Shown: one piece after another, positions 1-8,217 of the stretch
Position numbering within the stretch: the first letter of the stretch is position 1
How the letters are laid out: each line of letters begins with the position of its first letter
Assembly: GCF_001406815.1 (NCBI RefSeq)
Contig: NZ_CVRR01000006.1
Coordinates: 1-64,000, forward strand
DNA length: 64,000 nt
DNA from: Roseburia faecis
GTDB taxonomy: Bacteria; Bacillota; Clostridia; Lachnospirales; Lachnospiraceae
Reading direction: 5' to 3'
The notes under the pieces: model-generated
Seen by the model: only the letters and a program-made list of their open reading frames with translations
The model's database searches: none
What the model was told of the DNA's origin: nothing
Translations under genes and position numbers: made by a program

Positions 1-15
1 AAAAGTTAATACAAA

Positions 16-53
16 GAAACGCCAAAACCGACATTTGCCGGAATTGGCGTTTC
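16..53. terminator. hairpin downstream of IS66 relic
   Basis: GAAACGCCAA (16-25) is perfectly complementary to TTGGCGTTTC (44-53), enclosing an 18-nt loop that has its own short CCG/CGG pairing. It lies just past the 3' end of the minus-strand IS66 relic. It could be a terminator or part of the IS end; no long T-run is visible. Confidence 0.4.
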
Positions 54-92
54 TTATATTAGGGACTTATTTTACAGCCCCCATAACTGGTG

Positions 93-1073
93 TTACCTTG
101 TTTTGGTTTTTCGACAACTATCAGGCAAATCTGGTGACCACGGCATGATCTTTTCAAGAGCGTTACCTAGAACGTTGTCCCAGGGATATTTCATAAGCTC
201 TGTCAGAAGATATGGAAAATACTGATATGGCTTCAGATTGTTTGCCTTTGCGATTTCATCAATGCTGTAAAGCAGTGCAATGGCTCCTCTGATCGAATCA
301 ATGATGTGCCATGAATGCTTACCTGCACAGAATGCCTTGATACTTTTCTCGGCATCATTAAAGAATGCCCTCAAGTAAATTTCCTGATTAATAGAATAAT
401 TAATTGTTTCCTTCAGATTCGCACTACTGATGTTTTTCAGCTGTGCTGTTTGACCCGTGCGAAATAAGCATCCACAAAAGACTTTACTGATATTTATCTA
501 TTATCCAGCATCTCCTTTGCGGGTAATCTCTTAAGAATTTTCAAGATGGTACATAGCATCTATTCGCTGCACAGCTTCCGCGGCCACTTTCTGAGTTGGG
601 GTTAATGCGGCTCCTTTTCTGATGGATTTGATGAGTATTGCGAACTTCCGTCTCGCATGTGCCCAGCAGCAGCTACCTCGATATCATCACTATGTTTTGC
701 CAGCGTATGATAAGGATGGTAGCCATCGGTAATCAGTGTACCTTTATAACCCCGTAGATAATCTCGGATCACATCTTTCTGTGCACAGACTCAAGGCAGT
801 GTTCGTATAGGCGTATCATCCATCCAGTCATATCCTGCCACGGGATATTAACATCGTTTCGCAAGAATTCCTCCGACAGTCAGTTGCGCGGCACAGCGTT
901 AACACACTTGGCATTAAACACTGTAGCAGCAAGCTCCAGTGTAAGGATACTGTGAGGGAGAAGACAAGTCGGGCTTTTAGCCCGCTGATTCCACTTTTAT
1001 CACCATTAGAAACACAAATCTTAATGTGGTGTTCCAACACTTTGAATCTGGCAAGAATCCGCTCCATTGTCAA
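93..1073 (-). pseudogene. IS66-family transposase TnpC relic
   Basis: This is a decayed TnpC transposase read on the minus strand in several frames. Recognisable pieces from 5' to 3' are VLEHHIKI (about 1000-1045), a DGYHPYHTLAKH stretch followed by WAHARRKF around 640-760, and a C-terminal fragment with SIRGAIALLYSIDEIAKANNL ending at 93. The family normally has about 500 residues in one frame; here frameshifts and stops break it, so it cannot be active. Its 5' end abuts a plus-strand istB relic. A second IS66 relic lies at 11458-12586. The family call is confident; the exact 5' boundary is not. Confidence 0.8.
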
Positions 1074-1640
1074 AGTAAGTTCATTTCCGCACTATAAGGA
1101 ATTAAGGGATTTTGACTTTGAATTTCAAACATCTATTAAACCGGAAATCAGGGATTTTGAAACACTGCGTTTTTTAGAGGCCGCAGAAAATATCGTTTTT
1201 CTTGGTTCCAGTGGTGTGGGGGAAAACACATCTGGACACTTCCATCGGTATAACTGCCGCCAAGAAGCAATACAGCACCTACTTCATAAAGTGCCATGAT
1301 CTGATACAGCCGCTGAAGAAAGCAAAACTGAAAAAATGGCTGGAAACCCGGCTAAGGCACTTTTTAAGTATAAGCTGTTAAGCATTGATGAATTAGGCTA
1401 TTTACCGATTGAAAAAGATGACTGAAAGCTGTTCTTTCAGCTGATTGATCTGCGAGGTGAAAAGCAAAGCACTATTTTGACTACAAATATAAATTTTAAT
1501 TTCTGGGATGATGTATTCCATGACCCAGTCATCGCAAATGCAATCCTGGATCGAATTTTGCACCATGTACATGTAATAAACATAACCGAAAAATCTTACT
1601 AGTTAAGGGAATACATGACTCAAGACAATGAGTAAGCAAA
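1069..1640 (+). pseudogene. IS21-family IstB ATPase relic
   Basis: This is a remnant of the IS21 helper ATPase IstB. The first frame contains YKELRDFDFEF, then ENIVFLGSSGVGENTSG, where the Walker A lysine has been replaced by Glu. A frameshift near 1300 and an internal stop near 1424 follow. Later pieces carry the Walker B LLSIDELGYLPIEKDD and the C-terminal ILDRILHHVHVI. Loss of the P-loop lysine, the frameshift and the stop make it non-functional. No istA is visible, so only the helper half of the element remains. Confidence 0.75.
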
Positions 1641-1735
1641 CTTGTACATACTTAAATGATCAAAAATGTACATTTTGATGTTGACATTTATATTCTCTTT
1701 TATTTTCATTGATGCCAACCACTAGCTTATATACC

Positions 1736-2053
1736 CTATTTTTTCTTTTCATCATCCAAATTATTATTTTGAGCAATTATCGTTAAAATTTTTTCAACTT
1801 CCTCCGCTGAATATCCTGTCATATCGATTCCTTTATATTTGAATCGGCTCTTTTTATATTTTGTCAGTGCAGCTACAATAATGGGGGTCAATCCTGCAAT
1901 AACGCATGGCATAACCTCAATTAAAATTGTTATCAGCCTTATGTCGCCATTAAAAAATTCACTTTGGCTTTCCTGCATCTTACAGCCCAAGCGCTCTATT
2001 TCATCCTTTAATTCATAATCCTCTTCCGCCAATAATAAAGTTAATTTGTCCAT
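1736..2053 (-). CDS. small one-TM protein with GYS-EE-KIL tail (EACC1-like)
   Basis: This encodes 105 residues from an ATG at 2053, preceded by AAAGGCGG about nine bases upstream; an upstream in-frame start at 2110 is possible but lacks a better site. Order of parts: an acidic N-terminal helix (LLAEEDYELKDEIERL), a hydrophobic segment around residues 40-62, a basic patch (KYKKSRFKYK), then a short tail GIDMTGYSAEEVEKIL. The tail closely matches that of the protein at 7760-8035. The layout (acidic start, hydrophobic middle, basic strand-rich tail) recalls effector-associated constant components (EACC1), small partners of conflict-system effectors. That assignment is inference; no enzyme motif is seen. 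It sits between the istB relic and an IS110 copy. Confidence 0.55.
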   Translation of the reverse strand: MDKLTLLLAEEDYELKDEIERLGCKMQESQSEFFNGDIRLITILIEVMPCVIAGLTPIIVAALTKYKKSRFKYKGIDMTGYSAEEVEKILTIIAQNNNLDDEKKK

Positions 2054-2159
2054 TTTTATAATCCGCCTTTCTGCGAAAGGCACCAATGCGTCATGAAACT
2101 TGTTGGGCACTTTCGCTCTCTATTTTCTTTTTCTGTTCCCTTCTAATATTATTTACCTA

Positions 2160-2372
2160 TAAGACTGACACACTACAGAACACGTGGAGGTGAGTGGCGG
2201 GGCTGTATAGCGGCGACCTCGCATTTTTATTTGTTGTCGGTCATCCGTTAAGGCATCAAAGATTGGCGCATAACGTAGCCCGTAAACTTATCTCTTCCAA
2301 AGTCGACTCGATTTTGCCGGATGACCAGTCACTGTCAGTTTCATAACCATAACTCATCAGGAGGTACTTTTA
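2160..2372 (+). ncRNA. candidate IS110 bridge RNA region
   Basis: This is the non-coding stretch directly upstream of the IS110 transposase. It carries a small stem-loop (GGAGGT-side GAGGT 2187-2191 with ACCTC 2216-2220, inner GCT/AGC at 2202-2211) and a perfect long-range stem, GGTCATCCG (2239-2247) with CGGATGACC (2318-2326), enclosing about 70 nt. IS110 elements encode a bridge RNA in a non-coding end next to the transposase gene, made of stem-loops with internal recognition loops. Position and structure fit; RNA production is inferred. Confidence 0.45.
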
Positions 2373-3631
2373 TTGTCGTTTAAAATCCTTAAAAATAACT
2401 GCTGTGGACTTGATGTCCACAAAACCTGGATCTTTGCCTGTATCGGCATCACGGATTCCCTTAAACGTACGGAGTATAAACAAGCCCGCTTCTCTTCCTT
2501 TTCCAAAGGCCTGCAGGAGCTGTATGACTGGCTTTCTAAATACAACTGTACGGATGTCTGCATGGAATCTACCGGCAAGTACTGGATCCCTGTTTTTAAC
2601 GTCCTGGAGAAGAATAACATCTGGGTTACTCTTTCCCACCCCAAATATACCAAGCCTCAAAAAGGCAATAAGACCGACCGTAAGGATGCCCGGTGGATCT
2701 GTGATTTATATATGTGTGGAATGGTAAAGCCTTCCTTTATTCCACCTGCTGACATCCGTGAATTACGGGATTTGGTAAGATACCGTTTCAAGCTCACCTG
2801 TATGATCACCGGTGAGAAGAACCGTGCCCATAACTGTCTTACCGTTTCTAACTTTAAATTAGATGATGTCTTTTCTGATATATTTGGTAAATCTTCACGT
2901 TCCATAACGGAACAGATTTTACAACACCCCGGGGAAACTTTTGATGTAGCACCTTTTGTTGATGGCAGATGTAAAACTCCTATCGGGGAAATACAGGCTG
3001 CTGTTGATGGTGCCATATCCAAAGAACAAGCTGTAAAGCTTAGACAATGCTTAAATCACATCGATGAATTAGAAATGCACAAAGTGGAAATAGAACGGGA
3101 AATCTTTCGCTTCAGTGATAAATATGAAAGCGTTCTCTATCTTATACGAACCATACCAGGATTCGATAAGAACCCATTGACTGCTATTCAGGTGCTATCT
3201 GAAATCGGAGGTGATATGTCTGTCTTCCCCACAGCTAAAAACCTCGTATCATGGGCTGGATGTTGTCCACGTAATGATCGGAGCAATCATAAAATCAAAT
3301 TCACCAGGATTTCCCGTGCTGGTTCCTATTTTAAACCAGTTTTGGTGCAAATTGCAAATGCTAGATCAAATCTAAGAAACATCCTGAATTTACCACTCGG
3401 TATCGACGTATAAAAGCACGTCGTGGTCACAAGAAAGCCATTATTGCCATCTGTCGTATGATCCTGACCGCTATCTGGCACATACTCACAGATTTGAAAC
3501 CATATACCCCAGAAGGCTTTCTTGAATCACGTCCTGTGAAGAATGAAAAAGTTCTTTCCACTTCACAAGCACTTAATCTTTTGAAACAGCGAGGCTACAT
3601 CATCAAAGATGAACCTTTAACAACTTCCTGA
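2373..3631 (+). pseudogene. IS110-family transposase, frameshifted near C-terminus
   Basis: This is a DEDD-type IS110 recombinase. The first frame runs 2373-3413 (346 residues) from a TTG start with AGGAGG at 2359-2364, eight bases upstream. The DEDD acids are visible as D14 (GLDVHK), E65 (MESTGKYW), D102 and D105 (KTDRKDAR). The C-terminal serine-recombinase-like part holds SWAGCCPRNDRS and ISRAGSYFKPVL. Around 3376-3385 the reading shifts by one base: the family-typical ending continues in another frame (HPEFTTRYRRIKARRGHKKAIIAI and on) to a stop at 3631. So the copy is recent but lost its last ~80 residues, unless the shift is a sequencing error or a programmed slip. Confidence 0.85.
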
Positions 3632-3660
3632 TTAGGTGTTGTGTATATATTCAATTTTTA

Positions 3661-3682
3661 AAACCGGCTGCTTAGGCGGTTT
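3661..3682. terminator. hairpin after IS110 transposase
   Basis: AAACCG (3661-3666) pairs with CGGTTT (3677-3682) around a 10-nt loop, about 30 bases after the IS110 reading frame ends. The following bases are only moderately T-rich. It may be a terminator or part of the element's right end. Confidence 0.4.
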
Positions 3683-3782
3683 ATTTGTCATGTCCTCTAT
3701 TTCTTAACTGGCCTCTGCTTATTTGTTTCAAACTTGTTCTCCCTTCTACCATCTCAATTTAATCTTAAAACATCTTATTTTT

Positions 3783-5735
3783 CTAATGAACAATTTCTAT
3801 ATTTTTATGCATTTCCGAATATATGTGTAATATTTCATCTATATTTAGCGCTTGAAGTATAGGATCCATCGCCATAAAATCTAGCTTTGGATTCTTCATC
3901 TGTTCCCGTTTCATTGCCAATTGCACATTTGATACTAATTCATCATGAGTAACAGCGTTACCCACGGCTTCTGCATTAACCACCCCAGTACATTGTTCTT
4001 TTCCCTTTTCCCTTTTTATATACATTCCTTTAAACTCTTTCGTTATATATCCATCCTGATACATATGAAACACTGTATATATTGCTGACTTATAGTAAAA
4101 CTCATGAATTTCATCTAATCCTTCCAAAATACATTCTATTCCATCGTTTAATTTCTTTTTGAAATCAGATTCATCCGCGAACTTCATAAACACATTAAAT
4201 AATGGCACATATTTAAGAAATTCAGGATCTATATCACGCCCTTCTTCTATCATGTACATTTCATTTAGTACACAATTTACAAAAAGCTGTACCCTACTTA
4301 TATGCCTTGATTTAATATGCTTTACCCTTCCTTCAAGAAATCTTATCATCTGTGTCACCATATGATTCGTTTCTTGTATTGTTAATATTCTGATTATTGT
4401 ATCAATTGCAAAAAAAGCATCCTCCAATTTGCAATCGTTTTCTGCTTCCAAAATATCATATAATGCCATGAAATCACAATAACTCTCTTCTATAATTTGT
4501 TCAATGTCGCCAATTCCCTCATCCCCATTATCTATCCTTTTTTGTATTTCGCTATATATATTATAAAAATGAGTCCATGACATAATTTCTGGTTTGCTTG
4601 CATTTAATAACTCATAGGCACCCTTATCGTTTCCTATCTCCTCCGTCAATTCCTGAATAATCAAATGGCTTCTTTTATTTATTCCCCCTGCAACCGAATT
4701 CCATATGTCATCGTTTCCTTGTTCTCCTATTCCCATTTCTCCAAAATACCAAGCAGCTAATTTATTGAGAGGTACATTATTTTCACGTTCTAACTCTATA
4801 TGATGTATCTCATGTGCCATTAAAAAAATCCCGCTTTCTCTCATCAGCACCGCTTTCCATGCAGCTATCCCCCCTCTCTTAAACAGGTTATATTGTTTTT
4901 CTCTTACCCAAATTTTCGTTTCTCTTCTATACAATATATTTGACTGCTCAATATAATGAAACGCGGCATCATAATATTCATGTACAAACAATACATCTGC
5001 CATAATTGCATATATATCTTTAATAATAATCTCGTAATTTATTTTTCTTTCATAAGCATATTCCAAAAAATCTTCCGGATCAATTCCATTTGCTGTGGCC
5101 CATTTAATATATTCTTTGGGATCCTCTTTTTCCAATTGTTCTACTAATTCCGGTCGTTTAAATCTTCCCAACGAATCTTCATTTGTAAGTAATGCTGAAA
5201 TAATAACCTTTGTGAAATCACAAATTTGACTGTAACTTAAAATTATTGTTTTTTCACCATCTATAGTTAAATATTCAGATGTCTTTTCTAAATCGGAGAC
5301 CCATTTTATGCTAGCCATCTCTTTATCCAAGCCACATCTCTTATAAATTTCTTTAGCACATTCTGTTAGATCATCAAATAATTCTATAATATGATAAAAC
5401 GCCTTAAAATCTTTGACCAATTCATCGTATTTCGTTTCCGCGGATGAAAAAGGTTTTATAGTATCACTTACCTTCGCCTCAAAATTTTCTTCCAATCCAT
5501 CAAAAATCTCTCTTAACTTTTCTGTACTGCAAACCTCACATTTATTAACTAATTCATTTACTAATTTTCTCCATTCTTTCAGCGAAAAATTTTCTGTTTT
5601 TTCTAAAAAATCACATTTAATGGCAGATAATATATTCGATGAAATAATATGTCTAGTATTTTTCAAATAATCTCTAATTTCATCAGAACTATAAGTACAC
5701 CAAGGATATGCTATATATTTAGGCTTCTCACTCAT
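3783..5735 (-). CDS. putative HEXXH zinc metalloprotease, 650 aa
   Basis: This is a large soluble protein with no signal peptide or clear membrane segment. Residues 308-312 read HEIHH inside the hydrophobic helix GIFLMAHEIHHIELE, a textbook zincin HEXXH site. About 105 residues later, IIEESYCDFMALYDIL (around 414-429) is a good candidate for the third-ligand helix (EExxxD), as in gluzincins and Lit/peptidase-U49-like proteases. The N-terminal 300 residues are helical and acidic and match nothing I recognise. The gene is very AT-rich compared with the chromosome core and stands alone between an IS110 copy and transposase relics, which points to horizontal transfer. A role as a host-targeting or defence effector is inference. 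Confidence 0.6.
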   Translation of the reverse strand: MSEKPKYIAYPWCTYSSDEIRDYLKNTRHIISSNILSAIKCDFLEKTENFSLKEWRKLVNELVNKCEVCSTEKLREIFDGLEENFEAKVSDTIKPFSSAETKYDELVKDFKAFYHIIELFDDLTECAKEIYKRCGLDKEMASIKWVSDLEKTSEYLTIDGEKTIILSYSQICDFTKVIISALLTNEDSLGRFKRPELVEQLEKEDPKEYIKWATANGIDPEDFLEYAYERKINYEIIIKDIYAIMADVLFVHEYYDAAFHYIEQSNILYRRETKIWVREKQYNLFKRGGIAAWKAVLMRESGIFLMAHEIHHIELERENNVPLNKLAAWYFGEMGIGEQGNDDIWNSVAGGINKRSHLIIQELTEEIGNDKGAYELLNASKPEIMSWTHFYNIYSEIQKRIDNGDEGIGDIEQIIEESYCDFMALYDILEAENDCKLEDAFFAIDTIIRILTIQETNHMVTQMIRFLEGRVKHIKSRHISRVQLFVNCVLNEMYMIEEGRDIDPEFLKYVPLFNVFMKFADESDFKKKLNDGIECILEGLDEIHEFYYKSAIYTVFHMYQDGYITKEFKGMYIKREKGKEQCTGVVNAEAVGNAVTHDELVSNVQLAMKREQMKNPKLDFMAMDPILQALNIDEILHIYSEMHKNIEIVH

Positions 5736-5824
5736 TTTCCACGCTTTCCTTCCACATTATATATACAATAAAAGTTTCATAGTGCCAATGCAATGAACTA
5801 CGATCTTATTGAAACTGCTAAAAC

Positions 5825-5880
5825 CAGTTACCCTACAGAAATGCAATTTTTTGTCGTGTTACTCACAACTGAGGGTTTAC
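5825..5880 (+). repeat. solo IS66 right-end relic
   Basis: This segment, starting at CCAGTTACCCTACAG and ending GAGGGTTTAC, is a diverged copy of 12531-12586, which ends the second IS66 relic. IS66 termini commonly begin GTAAGC when read inward, and this end reads GTAAAC. The rest of 5736-6124 has no gene that I can support; it does contain a 12-bp palindrome AGTTATATAACT at 5966-5977. Confidence 0.55.
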
Positions 5881-6124
5881 TTTTTCTCTAATATATATCT
5901 CATCATCAATTTTTAGTACTTTTTCCCCATATTTATAATTATATAACTTTCCAACCACAATGTAAAGTTATATAACTGTAAAGGACTGCATAAATTTACC
6001 TTCGGAGACAATAGAACAGAGTTCTCCCACGACGTGCAGATAAAGCAGTAAGCATGACTTATGGATTTAATATACATCTTTTATACCCAACTATAAACGA
6101 GCAAATTTGAAAAATTGCACAAAA

Positions 6125-7211
6125 CTACACTGCCAATTTCATAAACGAGTCAAAGTCATCGCTTTCCCTTGCACATTGAAACAGATACCGATACTGTTCC
6201 TGTTGGATAATATCGTGTATCCGTTGATATCTGTTTTCAAAAAAGCATGATTCTTTTGCCCCTGTAACACATATATGATATGCCAGTGACATCAGTAGCC
6301 AGTACCGCCGGATTCCCTGGCAGAACGTATCTTGTAGCTGCCCAGAGCCAGTTTATCCTTCCACTTTCAGAAAAATGCTTCGATTTGCCACCGGCATACA
6401 ACAGGACAGGATTTCATCGGTTGATAATGATACAGCGGTGCTGAGAAAAGCCCGCAATGCTTTCGGATTTCCAAATGCTTTTTCCGAGTAGCTCAAAAGA
6501 ACAACAGTATTTTCGATACCATTAAGTTTTCCTTCATACCGATACACATAGTAATTTTTGCGTTTAACTGTCACAAGGTTAAAATCTGAATATGTTACTG
6601 AACAGAAGGGCAGCGAATTCGCTGAGTTTCTTCCTGATCCTGAATGGATAAATCGTCCGGTTCGTTTTTAATGCACCAATCGTATGAAATCCTCTTTCCG
6701 CAAAGGCACTAATTATTTTTTCAGAAACATACCAGCAGTTGCAGAGAAAATAGGACGTTACCGGAGAAACCGGTAATTCCTCTGCAATGTTTTGCACAAT
6801 GTCGATTTTGGAAAAGGATTTATTGTACAAAACAAAAGCATAATTCAAGACTATGCCGTTGTAGGAAAGCATGACAGCAACAGCCTGATACCCATAATTC
6901 TGTTTTCCTTTTAAATGGAACTGGTGGAAATACGCATCTTCAATTGGATGCAGAGCCCGTGACAAAGGCTTTGTCTATGAAGCGATCGTATTATCCACAA
7001 TGCAGAAAACAGGCTTTCCGGTACGTAATGCTTCTGAATAAATAATTTCAATGACAGAACGTTTTAAAGTATCTGTAAGTAATGAGCCATCCCATTTCCC
7101 AAAGTTGAGAAAATGGGCAACCGTAGTCCTGTGACAGGAGCTGTTTTTAGCAAAGTCCGTGGTTTTTCCGTGATATCCTGTGACCAGAATGCTCATAAGA
7201 TGATTTATCAC
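6125..7211 (-). pseudogene. DDE transposase relic (IS4/IS701-like)
   Basis: A DDE transposase on the minus strand is broken into at least three frames. Fragments include MINHLMSILVTGYHGKTTDF (start), then FCIVDNTIAS, RALHPIEDAYFHQFHLKGKQNYGYQAVAV, YFLCNCWYVSEKII, TVKRKNYYVYRYEGKLNGIE, and a C-terminal RRYWLLMSLAYHICVTGAKE ending near 6125. This order matches single-frame transposases of about 350-400 residues common in Lachnospiraceae. Stops and frameshifts near 6350, 6575 and 6970 make it inactive. I am confident it is a transposase relic but not of the exact IS family. Confidence 0.75.
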
Positions 7212-7251
7212 CCAGTTAGAATAAAATTTGCAAAGGTTAAATGCTTATTTC

Positions 7252-7300
7252 GCATACTATTGCAAATTGACGTTATACTTTTTTTGTAGTATGCTATATA
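7252..7300 (+). promoter_or_regulatory. promoter with flanking 8-bp inverted repeat
   Basis: TTGACG (7267-7272) is followed after 17 bp by TATGCT (7290-7295), within a TATATATA tract. A perfect inverted repeat, GCATACTA (7252-7259) and TAGTATGC (7287-7294), brackets the -35 element and overlaps the -10, placing a likely operator on this promoter. It drives the two-gene unit at 7332-8035. Confidence 0.5.
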
Positions 7301-7331
7301 TATAAATAATTTCTACGAACTGAGGTGAAAA

Positions 7332-7763
7332 ATGTCAAGTTCCAAAAATGATTTAGCAGATAAAGAAAAGAACAATGATGAAATGATTGACTGGTGGGTT
7401 GGAACTGTTATCTTGGCTTTTTTCCCAATGATTATATCTATTATAACAAGCCTTTGTAGGTATGGAAGTGTTGATCTAAACCGTATGTTTGGAGATGGTG
7501 AACTAATTCTATCAGCATTTTTGATTACAACTCCTTCCTTGATCAATTTTTATAAAGAAAACATTTATCAACAAGGATCTAAAGTGCTATTTTACTTATT
7601 ACTATTTACAGCTTTCTTTCAATTGGTTGCATATACTTCTATTAAAACCAATTCATCCAACGAACCTACAGTTGTATATATTACCTCCGCTTTATGTGTG
7701 TTTTCTTCAGTAATTATTTCATGGCTGGGAGAAAAAATATGCAAAGGAGGACTTAGCAAATGA
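7332..7763 (+). CDS. small four-TM membrane protein
   Basis: This encodes 143 residues with a charged N-terminus (about 20 residues, KEKNNDEMIDWW) followed by four hydrophobic segments at roughly residues 22-42, 56-72, 84-102 and 112-130. No catalytic motif is visible and I recognise no family. Start: ATG after GAGGTG, spaced seven bases. It overlaps the next gene by four bases (ATGA), a sign of translational coupling, so the two products probably act together in the membrane. The unit has its own promoter and lies between two transposase genes. Base composition is AT-rich like the other island cargo. Function unknown. Confidence 0.6.
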   Translation: MSSSKNDLADKEKNNDEMIDWWVGTVILAFFPMIISIITSLCRYGSVDLNRMFGDGELILSAFLITTPSLINFYKENIYQQGSKVLFYLLLFTAFFQLVAYTSIKTNSSNEPTVVYITSALCVFSSVIISWLGEKICKGGLSK

Positions 7764-8035
7764 ACTTAATTGATTTATTCACAGATGTTCTTCCTATTTT
7801 TTCGGCCTTGTTAAGCCTAATAGCTTCCATCATTACTTTGGTATTTACCAAACGGATTAACAAAAAGAAAGATGATGTTAACAAAGTTACCCTTAAACTA
7901 AATAATAAAAAAATTAATGTTGACGGATATAGTGAAGAAGAACTAATGAAAATCCTCTCAAATGTTATGAAAGAAGAAAAACTTCAAAAGGAGCAGTTCG
8001 GCAAAACGGAAACTGAGAATTCATCTAAAAATTAA
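7760..8035 (+). CDS. small one-TM protein with GYS-EE-KIL tail (EACC1-like)
   Basis: This encodes 91 residues, started by the ATG overlapping the previous stop, with AGGAGG about nine bases upstream. Residues 8-30 (VLPIFSALLSLIASIITLVF) form one membrane helix; a basic stretch (KRINKKKDD) and a short strand (VTLKLNNKKINV) follow, then DGYSEEELMKILSNVMKEEK. The last part matches the tail of the protein at 1736-2053 (GYS-EE-KIL at the same distance after the basic strand). Such small membrane-plus-tail proteins resemble EACC1-type constant components of effector systems; this is inference from layout. The four-TM protein is its coupled partner. Confidence 0.55.
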   Translation: MNLIDLFTDVLPIFSALLSLIASIITLVFTKRINKKKDDVNKVTLKLNNKKINVDGYSEEELMKILSNVMKEEKLQKEQFGKTETENSSKN

Positions 8036-8217
8036 TATTTATCAAAAGTTTGAACTATCTAAAAACATGAAGATATGTTGTTACGGTTAGCAACTTACAG
8101 GGAACAGATAACAAATCTGTTAAAGATATGAATATTCAGTTGAAGAAATAGGCTTTGGACTTACTGTTGTGTCTCTTCGGGGATATAGGGATTGAAATTG
8201 TGCTGTTATTTGGAGGC

